Source: a virus. Taken from it: 25,969 bases of DNA. Location of the stretch: IMG/VR virus record IMGVR_UViG_3300036716_001445, positions 1 to 25,969 of that record. The stretch is one strand, 5' to 3'. Shown piece by piece: positions 1 to 7,557 of the stretch. The number at the start of each line of letters is the position of its first letter. Positions within the stretch are counted from its first letter, which is position 1. The position numbers and the translations under genes were made by a program. Under the pieces are notes generated by a model. The model saw nothing but the letters and a program-made list of their open reading frames with translations, had not been told where the DNA came from and did no database searches.

Positions 1-128
1 TTAGATCCGTTCCGTTTAATTGTCCGTTTGCCATTGTTTTTTATTTTATAAATTTATAATTCTATTTGTTTTGATTCATCCTTTGAATCTTTTTTCTTTG
101 ATTTTTTTTCTTTTTTATCATATCCGTT
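1..128. repeat. Terminal redundancy, left copy
   Basis: Bases 3-128 are identical to 25844-25969. Base 1 also matches 25842, and base 2 (T) differs from 25843 (C). The copy holds the first 11 codons of the tail tube gene (start codon at 32-34) and the 3' part of the 58-residue gene at 54-230. An exact overlap at the two ends of a contig is the usual sign of a circular assembly graph, from a circularly permuted or cos-ended phage genome. It is less likely to be a real terminal repeat, because it lies inside coding sequence. Confidence 0.95.
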
Positions 129-230
129 TTCAGAAAGCCAATTCCACATTTCTTCTGTAACTTGTAAAACTTGCCCAGCTTTCAAAATTTTCCCGTTTCT
201 GTTGTAATCTTTTTTTAATTTAAAGTCCAT
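54..230 (-). CDS. Small conserved-type phage protein between tail completion and tail tube genes (58 aa)
   Basis: This 58-codon frame begins MDFKLKKDYNRNGKILKAGQ and ends in TAA. The first 37 residues (lysine-rich strand, KAGQVLQVTEE, then WNWLSENGY) resemble short phage proteins with a 'K-x-G-x-x-x-x-V-x-x-x-x-A/W-x-W-L-x-x-x-G' pattern, often encoded between head-completion and tail genes. Residues 39-55 are a highly charged Lys/Asp/Glu tail, probably disordered. The start lies 5 bases after the stop of the 133-residue gene, and the tail tube start follows 19 bases after its stop, so it sits inside the head-tail operon. A minor role in head-tail joining or tail assembly is an inference from position; no catalytic motif is visible. 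It is repeated in part at 25895-25969 because of the assembly overlap. Confidence 0.8.
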   Translation of the reverse strand: MDFKLKKDYNRNGKILKAGQVLQVTEEMWNWLSENGYDKKEKKSKKKDSKDESKQIEL

Positions 231-235
231 TTTTT

Positions 236-637
236 TTATGTATTTATTATTCTAATTTTAAAGTCTAAAGATTTTCTGTAAATCCCATCGCTTCCACTCA
301 TGTCATCAAATGCATCATTGTAACCATCAAAAACAATTGTGTTAATTACAACTCCAGAATTCGTTCCTGAATACCTATCCAATGCATCTCTTATATAATT
401 TCCAAGTTTAGTTGCTTCTGCATAAGAATCTGAATAAGATGAAACCATCATGTTTGTAATATCAAGGTTTGCAACCCCATCTTTTGTATCTTCTGGAGAA
501 TCATTTTGAACATCATAAATGATGAACGGAAATGCTTCACTTTGCGCAGCTACATTCGGAAATATTCGTGTTCCGACTAAGTTATTTATTGCAGTTGTAG
601 TGCTTAAAATATTATATATTGATTTTCCTATGTCCAT
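236..637 (-). CDS. Tail completion protein, DUF3168-like
   Basis: This 133-residue protein begins MDIGKSIYNILSTTTAINNL and continues with V-G-x-R-I-F-P-N-V-A, followed by FPFIIYDV. That arrangement (short helix, 'V-x-x-R-I-Y/F-P', then 'P-F-I-V-Y') is typical of the DUF3168 / tail-completion (lambda gpU-like terminator) family of HK97-type siphophages. The length fits the family. The position is also canonical: after the gp10-like protein and one small gene before the tail tube. Such proteins cap the tail tube at its head-proximal end and stop tube growth. The start follows the upstream stop by one base, so the two genes are probably translationally coupled. Family assignment rests on N-terminal pattern plus synteny. 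Confidence 0.85.
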   Translation of the reverse strand: MDIGKSIYNILSTTTAINNLVGTRIFPNVAAQSEAFPFIIYDVQNDSPEDTKDGVANLDITNMMVSSYSDSYAEATKLGNYIRDALDRYSGTNSGVVINTIVFDGYNDAFDDMSGSDGIYRKSLDFKIRIINT

Positions 638-638
638 T

Positions 639-1169
639 TTAATATCCTAAAGTTCCATATTTGTTAATTCTCTTTTCATGTGATTTCACTACTCTTGCAA
701 ATATTATTTCCGCATCTTTCATTCCGTTTGCAACCACAATGTCCTTTTTTGCTTTCCATGCTTTTTTCATAAATGGATTTGCTTTTCCTTTAAATTTTCC
801 ATAATGCATAACTTCATTTCCATATTCAATCCAAGCACCAAAATATCCACCTTTATTTTTTTTGAAAGCCCCTTTAACTCTTGGCCCTACATAACCACCA
901 TGAACTTCTTTTGAAGATTTTGTTCTAAAGAATCCCAATGATTTTTTTAGTGTTCCTGATTTTATCATTAAACTTTTATCCGCAGGATACGGAACATCTT
1001 TAGAATGTGTTGGAGCATTTGATTTTGCTCCATCAACTAATGGTTTTGAATTCTTTCTCCAAAATTTTGCCCAAATTTTATCCTGATCCAATTGTTTCGG
1101 TAATTGCATAAACATTTGATTGATTTCTTCCAATCCTTTTAACTTTATTGAAATTGCTGGCTCTGCCAT
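639..1169 (-). CDS. HK97 gp10-like neck/tail component
   Basis: This 176-residue basic protein begins MAEPAISIKLKGLEEINQMF. The opening 'I-x-x-x-G-L-x-E-L-x-x-x-L-x-x-L-P' signature is typical of the HK97 gp10 family, here KLKGLEEINQMFMQLPKQL at residues 9-27. A later segment, AWIEYGNEVMHYGKFKGKAN (about 112-131), matches the family's 'W-x-E-F/Y-G-T-x-x-x-x-A-x-P-F' motif, completed by PFMKKAW (132-138). These proteins sit at the head-tail interface and are needed for tail joining. The gene overlaps the head closure gene by one base (TAATG) and is followed by the tail completion gene. Confidence 0.88.
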   Translation of the reverse strand: MAEPAISIKLKGLEEINQMFMQLPKQLDQDKIWAKFWRKNSKPLVDGAKSNAPTHSKDVPYPADKSLMIKSGTLKKSLGFFRTKSSKEVHGGYVGPRVKGAFKKNKGGYFGAWIEYGNEVMHYGKFKGKANPFMKKAWKAKKDIVVANGMKDAEIIFARVVKSHEKRINKYGTLGY

Positions 1170-1492
1170 TATTCTTTTTCTTTTGTTTCTATTTCCAAAA
1201 ATCTTTCTCTTCCATCAATTTCTTTTACGCCATTAACATAATAATATTTTGAATCATATAAAATTCTCATTTCAGGATCAATTGTAATGTCTATATTTCT
1301 AATATAAAAAACAACATCTGAAACTTGAACTCTTTGATCTGATTCTTCTTTTTCTGAACTTCTTTTCCAATCTACTTTTGCCCATACATCTTTATATAAA
1401 GAATAACTTTTTGTTCTTTCCCCATAATCATTGATTGCGTTTTCCGATTGTTCAATTCTTATTCTTCTGTCAAGATCTCCCGCAATTAACAT
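1169..1492 (-). CDS. Head closure protein (SPP1 gp16 / Phage_H_T_join-like)
   Basis: A 107-residue protein beginning MLIAGDLDRRIRIEQSENAI. The family signature is evident: 'I-G-x-L-R/D-x-R-I-x-I-x-x' at the N-terminus, 'W-A-K-V' at about residues 37-40, and 'I-R-x-x-I-D-I-T-I-D-P-x-M-R-I-x-Y-D-x-x-Y-Y-x-V' near 65-90. Head-closure (head-tail joining) proteins form the ring below the connector that retains DNA and binds the tail. The gene overlaps the upstream connector gene (stop at 1486) by 7 bases and ends on the start of the gp10-like gene, indicating tight co-translation. Confidence 0.88.
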   Translation of the reverse strand: MLIAGDLDRRIRIEQSENAINDYGERTKSYSLYKDVWAKVDWKRSSEKEESDQRVQVSDVVFYIRNIDITIDPEMRILYDSKYYYVNGVKEIDGRERFLEIETKEKE

Positions 1493-2064
1493 ACTTGAAT
1501 TTTATATTGATCTAATAAAAATTTTGATGTTTGTGGAACTTCTGTTGCTGTTCTTCCTGTTATAACTGATTCTCTGTTTGCATACCAATTCCCAATTGTT
1601 AAGAGAATAGCTTGTTTAATTCCATCAGGAACATCTGAAGCGGCATCTCCATATCCAACTTTATATCTAACCTCAACAGCGTTTATTCTGTTTGCTAATG
1701 TTGGAAATGATTGATTCACATCCAATGCAATTCTTGCGGGCTCTGATTCCAAATCCTCCAAATAAATTGATGAACTTAATGTTTGAAGTGTATTATCAGA
1801 ATCATAATATTTTATTGTAACAATATCTGAAACGGGAGATTTGTATAATTGAACAGCATCTTCCCATTTGTCGCAATATTGTTTTATTTCAGTTTCAATG
1901 AAATATTGATTTGTAAATATTTCACAACTTTGAGTTGCAGCAACAATTAAACTTGTTATCAATGTATCATCCGCATCCGTATCAACTTTCAAATGATTTT
2001 TTGCTTCTGTTAAAGAAACAGGATATGATGTTGCCGCTGTTAAAACTGAAATTGCTCTTTTCAT
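1486..2064 (-). CDS. Head-tail connector protein (HK97 gp6 / phiE125 gp8-like)
   Basis: A 192-residue protein whose N-terminal half matches the phage connector family: 'P-V-S-L-x-E-A-K-x-H-L-K-V-D' at residues 15-28, 'D-D-x-L-I-x-x-L-I-x-x-A' at 32-43, and an aromatic/Cys helix near 'C-E-x-F-T-N-Q'. The C-terminal part has 'V-R-Y-K-V-G-Y' and 'V-P-x-x-I-K-Q-A-I-L-L-x-I-G-x-W-Y-x-N-R-E', also standard for the family. These proteins form the ring docked on the portal. The start lies 12 bases below a terminator hairpin at 2076-2103 that separates it from the capsid gene, so it should be expressed at lower level than the capsid. Confidence 0.9.
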   Translation of the reverse strand: MKRAISVLTAATSYPVSLTEAKNHLKVDTDADDTLITSLIVAATQSCEIFTNQYFIETEIKQYCDKWEDAVQLYKSPVSDIVTIKYYDSDNTLQTLSSSIYLEDLESEPARIALDVNQSFPTLANRINAVEVRYKVGYGDAASDVPDGIKQAILLTIGNWYANRESVITGRTATEVPQTSKFLLDQYKIQVC

Positions 2065-2075
2065 TTTTTCTTTTT

Positions 2076-2103
2076 AAAAAAGGAGCGAGCCGAAACCCGC
2101 TCC
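2076..2103 (-). terminator. Rho-independent terminator after the capsid gene
   Basis: In minus-strand RNA, GGAGCG (2103-2098) pairs with CGCUCC (2087-2082). The stem extends by one G-U and one G-C pair around a six-base loop (2095-2090), giving 8 bp in all. It is followed by six U (2081-2076). It begins 20 bases after the capsid stop and ends 12 bases before the connector start. GC-rich sequence is rare in this genome, so the hairpin stands out. It probably lets only part of the transcripts pass into downstream genes. Confidence 0.85.
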
Positions 2104-2122
2104 AATAATATTCAAATTAAAA

Positions 2123-3346
2123 TTATGCTTCTATTAAATTAACAAATGCTGATCCGTTTTGACACGCATCTCCATCAACTAAAGAAGTAACAATCATTCT
2201 TGGCTCTCCAGTTGCTCCACCAGTATAAGGATCAAATAATATGTCTAATCCACCAAATTGAGCAATATGTACTTTAGAGAAATCTCCAAACAATGCATGT
2301 GCTTTTGCAGAAGTTCCATTTGAAGCAACATTTCCTGAAACAAATCCATAGTATCCATTTAATCTTTTATCAAAATTATCCCATATTGGAGAAACAGAAG
2401 CAACTTGAGCTAATCCTTTAACAGTTTTATAAGCATCAGTATCTAATAAATAAGCCATTCTTGCACCCTCTAATTGAACACCAGCCTCAAGAACTGTTGC
2501 TTCCATATCTAACCAATCAGAAGCAGTTACTGTTGTTGGCCCAGTTGCAGCGTCAGCAAATATAGACAATGGAGCATTAGTTACATCTCCCGTATCTAAT
2601 AAAGCAGCCTCTAAAGTTGAAGCAATGTTTTGCGCCATGTTTCTTTGAAGTGCAGCTTCTAAAGAAGGATTTTGGATTAAAGATTCATTTGAAACATTAA
2701 CAACAGAAATCAATTTCTTTGGAGTTAAAGTTATAGATGAAGCAGTTCCAGTTGCAGTTGAAGCAGATCCACCAGCTTCAGGAACAAAATAAGAATTTAC
2801 ACCTGAAACAACTGGGAATTTCATATTATTGATTCCACTGTAAAAATTTGCTCCTGCTGATGCAAGAACTAAATTCGCCTCAAGTTGATCCGTGAAACTC
2901 ATTGTTTCTGTTGCATTAACAGCAGAAGTTCCAACAGCAGCTCTTGATTCTAAAATTGAAGAAGGAATTCCGATTCCTTTAAAATTTTGTCCAGTATATC
3001 TTGATTCGTTTCTTGCTTCTTGATCCATTTCTTTAACTACTCCAGAAAGTGTTCCAGTATAAGCTTGACGCATTGCTTCTTGGAATGTGAATTTTTCAAG
3101 ATCTTTGTCTTTCTTTGGCTCAACAATATTTCCTGAAACTTTTGCAGCATCTCTTAAAGATTTTTCAACCTTTTCAGCTCTTGTAATTTTTACATCAACA
3201 CCATCAATTTCTTTTAAAATTGAATCCATTTCTGTATTTTCATCAGTACTTAAATCTCTTTCTTCAGCAGTTGCAGTTTCTTTTATAACTTCCAACTTGC
3301 CAACTAAATCAGATCTAAATTCTTTTAATTCTTTTGAATTTTTCAT
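2123..3346 (-). CDS. Major capsid protein, HK97 fold
   Basis: This 407-residue protein begins MKNSKELKEFRSDLVGKLEV. Residues 1 to about 75 form a charged, predicted coiled-coil delta domain of the HK97 type, which acts as a built-in scaffold and is normally removed by the prohead protease. The mature part shows family features: 'S-R-A-A-V-G-T' near 133-140, an 'F-P-V-V-S-G' strand, a Ser/Ala/Thr-rich segment, and 'L-x-x-x-x-L-I-S-V-V-N-V-S-N-E-x-L' near 210-222 (P-domain spine helix). The C-terminus has a 'L-F-G-D-F-S-K-V-H-I' then 'F-D-P-Y-T-x-G' pattern. It lies directly below the protease and is the only head gene followed by a strong terminator. Confidence 0.96.
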   Translation of the reverse strand: MKNSKELKEFRSDLVGKLEVIKETATAEERDLSTDENTEMDSILKEIDGVDVKITRAEKVEKSLRDAAKVSGNIVEPKKDKDLEKFTFQEAMRQAYTGTLSGVVKEMDQEARNESRYTGQNFKGIGIPSSILESRAAVGTSAVNATETMSFTDQLEANLVLASAGANFYSGINNMKFPVVSGVNSYFVPEAGGSASTATGTASSITLTPKKLISVVNVSNESLIQNPSLEAALQRNMAQNIASTLEAALLDTGDVTNAPLSIFADAATGPTTVTASDWLDMEATVLEAGVQLEGARMAYLLDTDAYKTVKGLAQVASVSPIWDNFDKRLNGYYGFVSGNVASNGTSAKAHALFGDFSKVHIAQFGGLDILFDPYTGGATGEPRMIVTSLVDGDACQNGSAFVNLIEA

Positions 3347-3372
3347 CTTTTTTTTATTTGTTTTTGTTATTA

Positions 3373-3987
3373 CTATTTTCTTTTAGCTATTTCAATCTTT
3401 AGTTTTGCTAATGAACGCATAACTAAATCTTTTTCTTCTTTTTCGTTTTCTTTTTGTTCTTTATATTTTGCCAAACTTCTTTGAGCAACAACCAAATCAG
3501 ATTCAGCTTGAGAATAAGCTGGATAAACAACTGGAGAAATATCATAAAGCCTTTCAATTTTTGTTATTGTTCTAATATCATTCCCGTTTTCGTCAGTGCT
3601 CCATTCATCTCCATTTGATGCCACAATAAAAGCAAAACTTGATTGTGAAATATTTCCGTTTTTCATGTTAATTGCCAAATCTTTTCCATAAGAAGTTTCT
3701 GGAATATCAAATTCATATTTCAAACCTTTTTCATCAACATCAAGTTTTAATGTTCCACTTGTTGAACGAGCAAGAACAAGATTTTGATCATGGTTAATTA
3801 AAGCTCTAACATCTGATTTTTCAATAGTTTCAGAAGTTATTGCATCTGGAGAAATGTATTCAAAAAATCCTCCTAAATTTTCGCTTCTGCTATTAAATAC
3901 AGCACCATATCCAGCAACAGATTCCGATCCATCTTCCCTTGTTTCAAATCTTGATTCTAAATTAAATATTCTTTTTTCAGTTTTCAT
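3373..3987 (-). CDS. Prohead protease, HK97 family (U35-type serine protease)
   Basis: I choose the start at 3987 (MKTEKRIFNLESRFETREDG), giving 204 residues. Earlier in-frame ATGs at 4044 and 4026 overlap the portal gene and precede the conserved start of the family. The sequence has 'G-Y-G-A-V-F-N-S' then 'L-G-G-F-F-E-Y-I-S-P-D-A', the family's beta-strand opening. The likely catalytic His is in 'A-L-I-N-H-D', followed by 'L-A-R-S-T-S-G-T-L-K-L'. The likely catalytic Ser is in 'G-N-I-S-Q-S-S-F-A-F'. The protease digests the capsid delta domain during prohead maturation. The C-terminal 30 or so residues are rich in Lys/Glu. It lies between portal and capsid, as in HK97-type phages. Confidence 0.92.
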   Translation of the reverse strand: MKTEKRIFNLESRFETREDGSESVAGYGAVFNSRSENLGGFFEYISPDAITSETIEKSDVRALINHDQNLVLARSTSGTLKLDVDEKGLKYEFDIPETSYGKDLAINMKNGNISQSSFAFIVASNGDEWSTDENGNDIRTITKIERLYDISPVVYPAYSQAESDLVVAQRSLAKYKEQKENEKEEKDLVMRSLAKLKIEIAKRK

Positions 3988-4012
3988 TTTGTTATATTTT
4001 TTGGCCCAGATG

Positions 4013-5200
4013 TTAAACTTCTTCATCTGTTCCGATTTTATCAATTGTTGTCATGTTTAATTGCATGAAGTGTTTATCCCCTCCATCAATATTATTCATA
4101 TCTTCTTTTCCTCTTATTTCATTTATACTTAACGCCCCAATGTTTAGCATTGTTCTGTAAAATTCAGAACGATCTTTAATGTTTCCTCTTAACAAACCAT
4201 TTGTGTTGAATTTAACATATTTTTTTCCAAGTTCGTTTTTCCTGAAAAGTTTTGTGTTCATTTCCAATTCAATCTTGTTTAAGTACGGCATCAAACTATA
4301 AATTACAAATTCTTGAGATTGCATTTCAATATTGTTGAAACTTGATTTTGTTAAATCCTTTAATAAATGCGGAGGAACATTGAAAATTCTGCTCACTTCA
4401 GCAATACTAAATTCCCTTGATGCCAAAAACTGGGCCTGATCTGCACTTATTGAAATTGGTTTGAATGAAAGCCCCTCTTCTAAAACAGCAGTTTGATTTG
4501 ATCCACTTAAATTTGAATAATTACTGTTGAAACTATTTCTTAATCTATCAATTGCTTGTTCAGAAAGTGCTCTATCTGTTTGTAAAACACCACTTAATTT
4601 TGCTCCATTTTTGAAAAATGTTCTTCCGTATTCCTCAACATCTTGAGCCCAACCAATTGCATTTGCACATTGTGTTATTGGAGATAGCCCGTTTATTCCA
4701 TCGCTTCCTGTTATTAGTTTAAAATGTAAAACATCATCTGAATCAAGCATTCCTGAAGTTTCACTTTGATAATATAACTTATTGTCATTTATAACAACTT
4801 TGGTTGTATCATAATCAAGCGGCAATAATTCAATTGGTTTTGATGCTCCATTTCTAACAATACGAACATAAGAATTTCCGTTTGAAAGCATCCCCATCAT
4901 TACAGTTTCTAAAAATGTAATTTTATTTTGATAAGTATTCGGTTGGTATTTCAACAAAAAAGAAAGATCATCTGTTAATTCTTTTTTATTTCCGTTTGTT
5001 TCTTTTTCATAAACATTAACAGGAAGAGTTGAAATTGATTCACTTAATAATCTCATTGCAGCCCATACTGCTGAAAATGTTAAAGCTGTATCAGCTGAAA
5101 CTTGTGTGTTTGGTCCAAATGGAGTTGTAAAGTTTATTCCTCTTTGCTCTGGAATTGGTTTTGAAATGAAGATGTTTTGAATTGAATTCAGTATGCCCAC
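4013..5200 (-). CDS. Portal protein, HK97 family
   Basis: This 395-residue protein begins MGILNSIQNIFISKPIPEQR. It has the characteristic opening 'V-S-A-D-T-A-L-x-F-S-A-V-W-A-A-M-R-L-L-S-E-S-I-S-T-L-P-V', then 'L-L-x-x-x-P-N-x-Y-Q-N', 'G-N-S-Y-V-R-I-V-R-N' and 'P-I-E-L-L-P-L'. The central region has 'D-D-V-L-H-F-K' and 'G-L-S-P-I'. The clip/stem region has 'F-x-I-A-E-V-S-R-I-F-N-V-P-P-H-L-L', all standard for HK97-type portals. Twelve copies form the DNA channel at the head vertex and bind the terminase. The length is normal. It precedes the protease with a 25-base gap when the later protease start is used. Confidence 0.95.
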   Translation of the reverse strand: MGILNSIQNIFISKPIPEQRGINFTTPFGPNTQVSADTALTFSAVWAAMRLLSESISTLPVNVYEKETNGNKKELTDDLSFLLKYQPNTYQNKITFLETVMMGMLSNGNSYVRIVRNGASKPIELLPLDYDTTKVVINDNKLYYQSETSGMLDSDDVLHFKLITGSDGINGLSPITQCANAIGWAQDVEEYGRTFFKNGAKLSGVLQTDRALSEQAIDRLRNSFNSNYSNLSGSNQTAVLEEGLSFKPISISADQAQFLASREFSIAEVSRIFNVPPHLLKDLTKSSFNNIEMQSQEFVIYSLMPYLNKIELEMNTKLFRKNELGKKYVKFNTNGLLRGNIKDRSEFYRTMLNIGALSINEIRGKEDMNNIDGGDKHFMQLNMTTIDKIGTDEEV

Positions 5201-5229
5201 TTTATAATTTTTTGCAATTATACGAAAAA

Positions 5230-5442
5230 CTAACTCTTATTTTCTGTAACATTGTTTCCTTTGTGTTTTCTATCTCTGCAAACTCTGAATGAATTATAAT
5301 CAGAATATTTTCTTTTTCCGAATAAAGTAATATGTTCCTGTTCGGCAGCTTCATATGCATCTTTTAATTTTTTATGAAGTTTTGCTTTCTCCCAAAATTC
5401 CTGAACAAAACCATCTGCCGAATATATATAAATTTTAATCAT
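5230..5442 (-). CDS. Small hypothetical protein between terminase and portal (70 aa)
   Basis: I do not recognise this 70-residue protein. It begins MIKIYIYSADGFVQEFWEKA, with a short beta-strand-like start and then a helical, Lys/Glu-rich region. It ends in a basic, polar tail with no zinc motif (a single Cys). The start overlaps the terminase stop by four bases (ATGA), a coupling used throughout this genome, which supports it as a real gene. Small genes between the large terminase and portal are common in siphophages and are variable. There is no basis for a function. Confidence 0.7.
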   Translation of the reverse strand: MIKIYIYSADGFVQEFWEKAKLHKKLKDAYEAAEQEHITLFGKRKYSDYNSFRVCRDRKHKGNNVTENKS

Positions 5443-6983
5443 AACACCAATAAACCTCTTCCATCATAAACAGAATTCAAATCTCCTGTTGTCATATATT
5501 CTCCCAAGCTCATAATTAAAGCAACAACTCCATCAATCTTTTCTGTTGATTTTGCTTTATTCGGTTTAATATCCCCAGCTGGAGATTCCTGAAGTGCAAC
5601 ATTTGAAAGCATCCAATTCATTGCTGGATTTCCATCATGAATAATTTGTTTCCCCAAAATTAGTTTTTCAAGTTCTTTTGTTGGAGCACTCATTGATTGG
5701 AATCCCTGCCCAAATGGAGCCATGTTTGCTCCATCATTTTGCAAATCAATAACAAGTTGAGATGCATTCCATCTGTCATAAGCAATAGAATTGATTCTAT
5801 ATTCCAAACTTAAATCTTTTATTTTCTGTTTTATAAAATTATAATCAGCAACATCTCCACTTGTTGCAATTACATGGTTTTGTTTTATCCAAGTTAAATA
5901 ATCAACCTTATCCCGTTCGCTTCTTTTCTTTGCATTCATTTCTGGAATAAAGAAAAATGGAACAATTTGAAAAACATCATCTTCTTTAAATATCAAAACA
6001 AGTGCAGAAATATCTCTTGTTGATGCCAAATCCAAACCAGCCCAACATTCTTTTCCTTTTAATTTTTGTAAATCAATTTTTCCTTTGCATAACTCCCATT
6101 CTTTATTTCCAATCCAAGCTGTTTGTGAATCTGTCCAAATATTTAACATCAATCTTTTGAATGTGTTTTGATATGATGGAACATCAACAGCCCTTTGGGA
6201 TTCTCTTTCCATATATTCTTTTCTCAAACTGATTTCGTAATTGGGATTTGCTTTTTTCCAAGTTTCTTCTGAAGTTAAATCGTCCTCTTCATCAGCTTCA
6301 TAAATTACAGATAAAAAACTTTCATCTTCAATTGCTCCACTTTGAACTTTCTTTGCATAATCGTAAATCTCATAACAAATTGATTGTCTATCATATCCCG
6401 CTGTTGTTATTGCAATGCACAATGGTTGCCTTCTTGATCCTGTTGATGTTAAAAGCGTATCCCATAAATCCCGATTCGGCTGAGTGTGTAATTCATCAAA
6501 AATTATACAGTTAGCATTGAAACCATGTTTTGTTTTTGAATCAGATGAAATAGCTTGATAAAAATTTCCTTTACTTTCATTCGTTATTGAATTACGAAAA
6601 ACTTTAGATCTTGATGTTAATTCAGGATTATTTAAAATCATTTGTTTTGCAATCTCAAAAACAATTCCTGCTTGAGCTCTATCTCCTGCAGCAGAATAAA
6701 CTTCTGATCCTCTTTCACTATCTGCAAATAACATATATAAACCTATTGCAGCGCATAAAGTTGATTTCCCGTTCTTCCTTGGCACTTCAATAAAGCATGT
6801 TCTATATTTTCGTAATTGTGTTTTACTATTTTTCCAACCGAATAAATTTGAAACAATTTCTTTTTGCCAATCTTCCAAATTTAACGGCTTCATTGCCAGT
6901 TCTCCTTTTGTATGAGTTATAAAAGTTTCAATAAATCCAATTGCCTTTTGAGCGGCTTGTTCATCAAAATAATATTTATTCAA
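5439..6983 (-). CDS. terL: Terminase large subunit (HK97-type, Terminase_1)
   Basis: This 514-residue packaging motor has an N-terminal ATPase and a C-terminal nuclease. Walker A is P-R-K-N-G-K-S at residues 68-74, preceded by 'T-C-F-I-E-V'. Walker B is C-I-I-F-D-E-L-H at 159-166, followed by an ITTAG coupling motif at 192-196. RNase H-like nuclease acidic residues are likely D318 (GLDLAST), D403 (AYDRWNA) and D484 (KIDGVVALI). It binds the portal, cuts concatemers and pumps DNA into the head. The 'PRKNGKS' version and the nearby HNH gene are typical of HK97-like cos-type phages, suggesting cohesive ends; this is inference. It overlaps the small terminase by 8 bases. Confidence 0.96.
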   Translation of the reverse strand: MNKYYFDEQAAQKAIGFIETFITHTKGELAMKPLNLEDWQKEIVSNLFGWKNSKTQLRKYRTCFIEVPRKNGKSTLCAAIGLYMLFADSERGSEVYSAAGDRAQAGIVFEIAKQMILNNPELTSRSKVFRNSITNESKGNFYQAISSDSKTKHGFNANCIIFDELHTQPNRDLWDTLLTSTGSRRQPLCIAITTAGYDRQSICYEIYDYAKKVQSGAIEDESFLSVIYEADEEDDLTSEETWKKANPNYEISLRKEYMERESQRAVDVPSYQNTFKRLMLNIWTDSQTAWIGNKEWELCKGKIDLQKLKGKECWAGLDLASTRDISALVLIFKEDDVFQIVPFFFIPEMNAKKRSERDKVDYLTWIKQNHVIATSGDVADYNFIKQKIKDLSLEYRINSIAYDRWNASQLVIDLQNDGANMAPFGQGFQSMSAPTKELEKLILGKQIIHDGNPAMNWMLSNVALQESPAGDIKPNKAKSTEKIDGVVALIMSLGEYMTTGDLNSVYDGRGLLVL

Positions 6984-7452
6984 AATAATTGTTTATTTGA
7001 GTGTTTTGTATTTTAGCAGGAGCAGAAATTGAAGCTCTTGCAACTGGAGTTAATCCAAATTGAGCAGCTAATTTTAAAGAGTTTGCAAGTGCATCATTCT
7101 TTATTTTCACTAATGGTTTTGATTGCCTCCTTAATATTTCCCCCTCTGAACTCATAAATTCATCAACTCTTCCAACTTCTCTCAACTTCATTTCTGATTC
7201 TATATATAAAGAAATCTCATTGCAATATGCTTCAATCAATTTCAAATCTACCGAATGAAGCATCCCAATATTATGAAGCTGATTCGTTACTTTATTCCAT
7301 TCTCCTTTTCCAATTTCAGAAAGCCATTCAGGAGCATCTGGAACTGAAACAACAACATCAACTTGCATTTCATTTTCCAATGTTCTGCATGGGATGCTTG
7401 TTCCTTGCATCTCCTTTATTTTAGATGGAAGTTTCTTTCTTCCTTTTCCCAT
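6976..7452 (-). CDS. terS: Terminase small subunit (P27-like)
   Basis: This 158-residue protein begins MGKGRKKLPSKIKEMQGTSI, with a basic N-terminal 'G-R-K-K-L-P-x-x-x-K-x-x-Q-G-T' signature of the phage terminase small subunit P27 family. It continues with 'P-x-A-P-E-W-L-x-x-x-G-K-x-E-W' and a helical middle containing 'D-x-x-L-I-E-A-Y-C-x-x-x-x-x-Y'. The C-terminal part 'A-x-x-x-L-K-L-A-A-Q-F-G-L-T-P-V-A-R-A' is also family-typical. It recognises the packaging site and regulates the large subunit. It follows a 32-codon membrane peptide gene without any gap (TAAATG) and overlaps the large terminase. Confidence 0.92.
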   Translation of the reverse strand: MGKGRKKLPSKIKEMQGTSIPCRTLENEMQVDVVVSVPDAPEWLSEIGKGEWNKVTNQLHNIGMLHSVDLKLIEAYCNEISLYIESEMKLREVGRVDEFMSSEGEILRRQSKPLVKIKNDALANSLKLAAQFGLTPVARASISAPAKIQNTQINNYFE

Positions 7453-7551
7453 TTATTTTTTCTTTATTCTGTTGTTTATTCTTTTCTGAATTTGTGTTGT
7501 TATGTACATTCCTAAAACTAATCCAGATCCAAAAACTAATAATATTCCCAT
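7453..7551 (-). CDS. Micro-peptide with one membrane segment (32 aa)
   Basis: A short frame of 32 codons starts at 7551, encodes MGILLVFGSGLVLGMYITTQ and then IQKRINNRIKKK, and stops directly before the small terminase ATG. Residues 2-17 are hydrophobic with Gly spacing, long enough for most of one membrane helix. Residues 22-32 are strongly basic, so an N-out/C-in topology is expected. It starts 6 bases after the stop of the zinc-ribbon gene, so it fills an otherwise unexplained 105-base gap with no loss of spacing. That tight packing and the clear amphipathic design are the evidence that it is a gene. Function is unknown; possible roles include membrane perturbation or superinfection effects. 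Confidence 0.6.
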   Translation of the reverse strand: MGILLVFGSGLVLGMYITTQIQKRINNRIKKK

Positions 7552-7557
7552 TTTATT

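Noticed and set aside
1-128. True terminal repeat of the virion DNA
   Set aside because: The repeat cuts two coding genes, is short, and the terminase is of the HK97 cos-like type, so an assembly overlap is the simpler explanation.
3988-4044. Longer prohead protease start at 4044
   Set aside because: It would overlap the portal gene by 32 bases and adds residues not typical of the family; the ATG at 3987 fits better.
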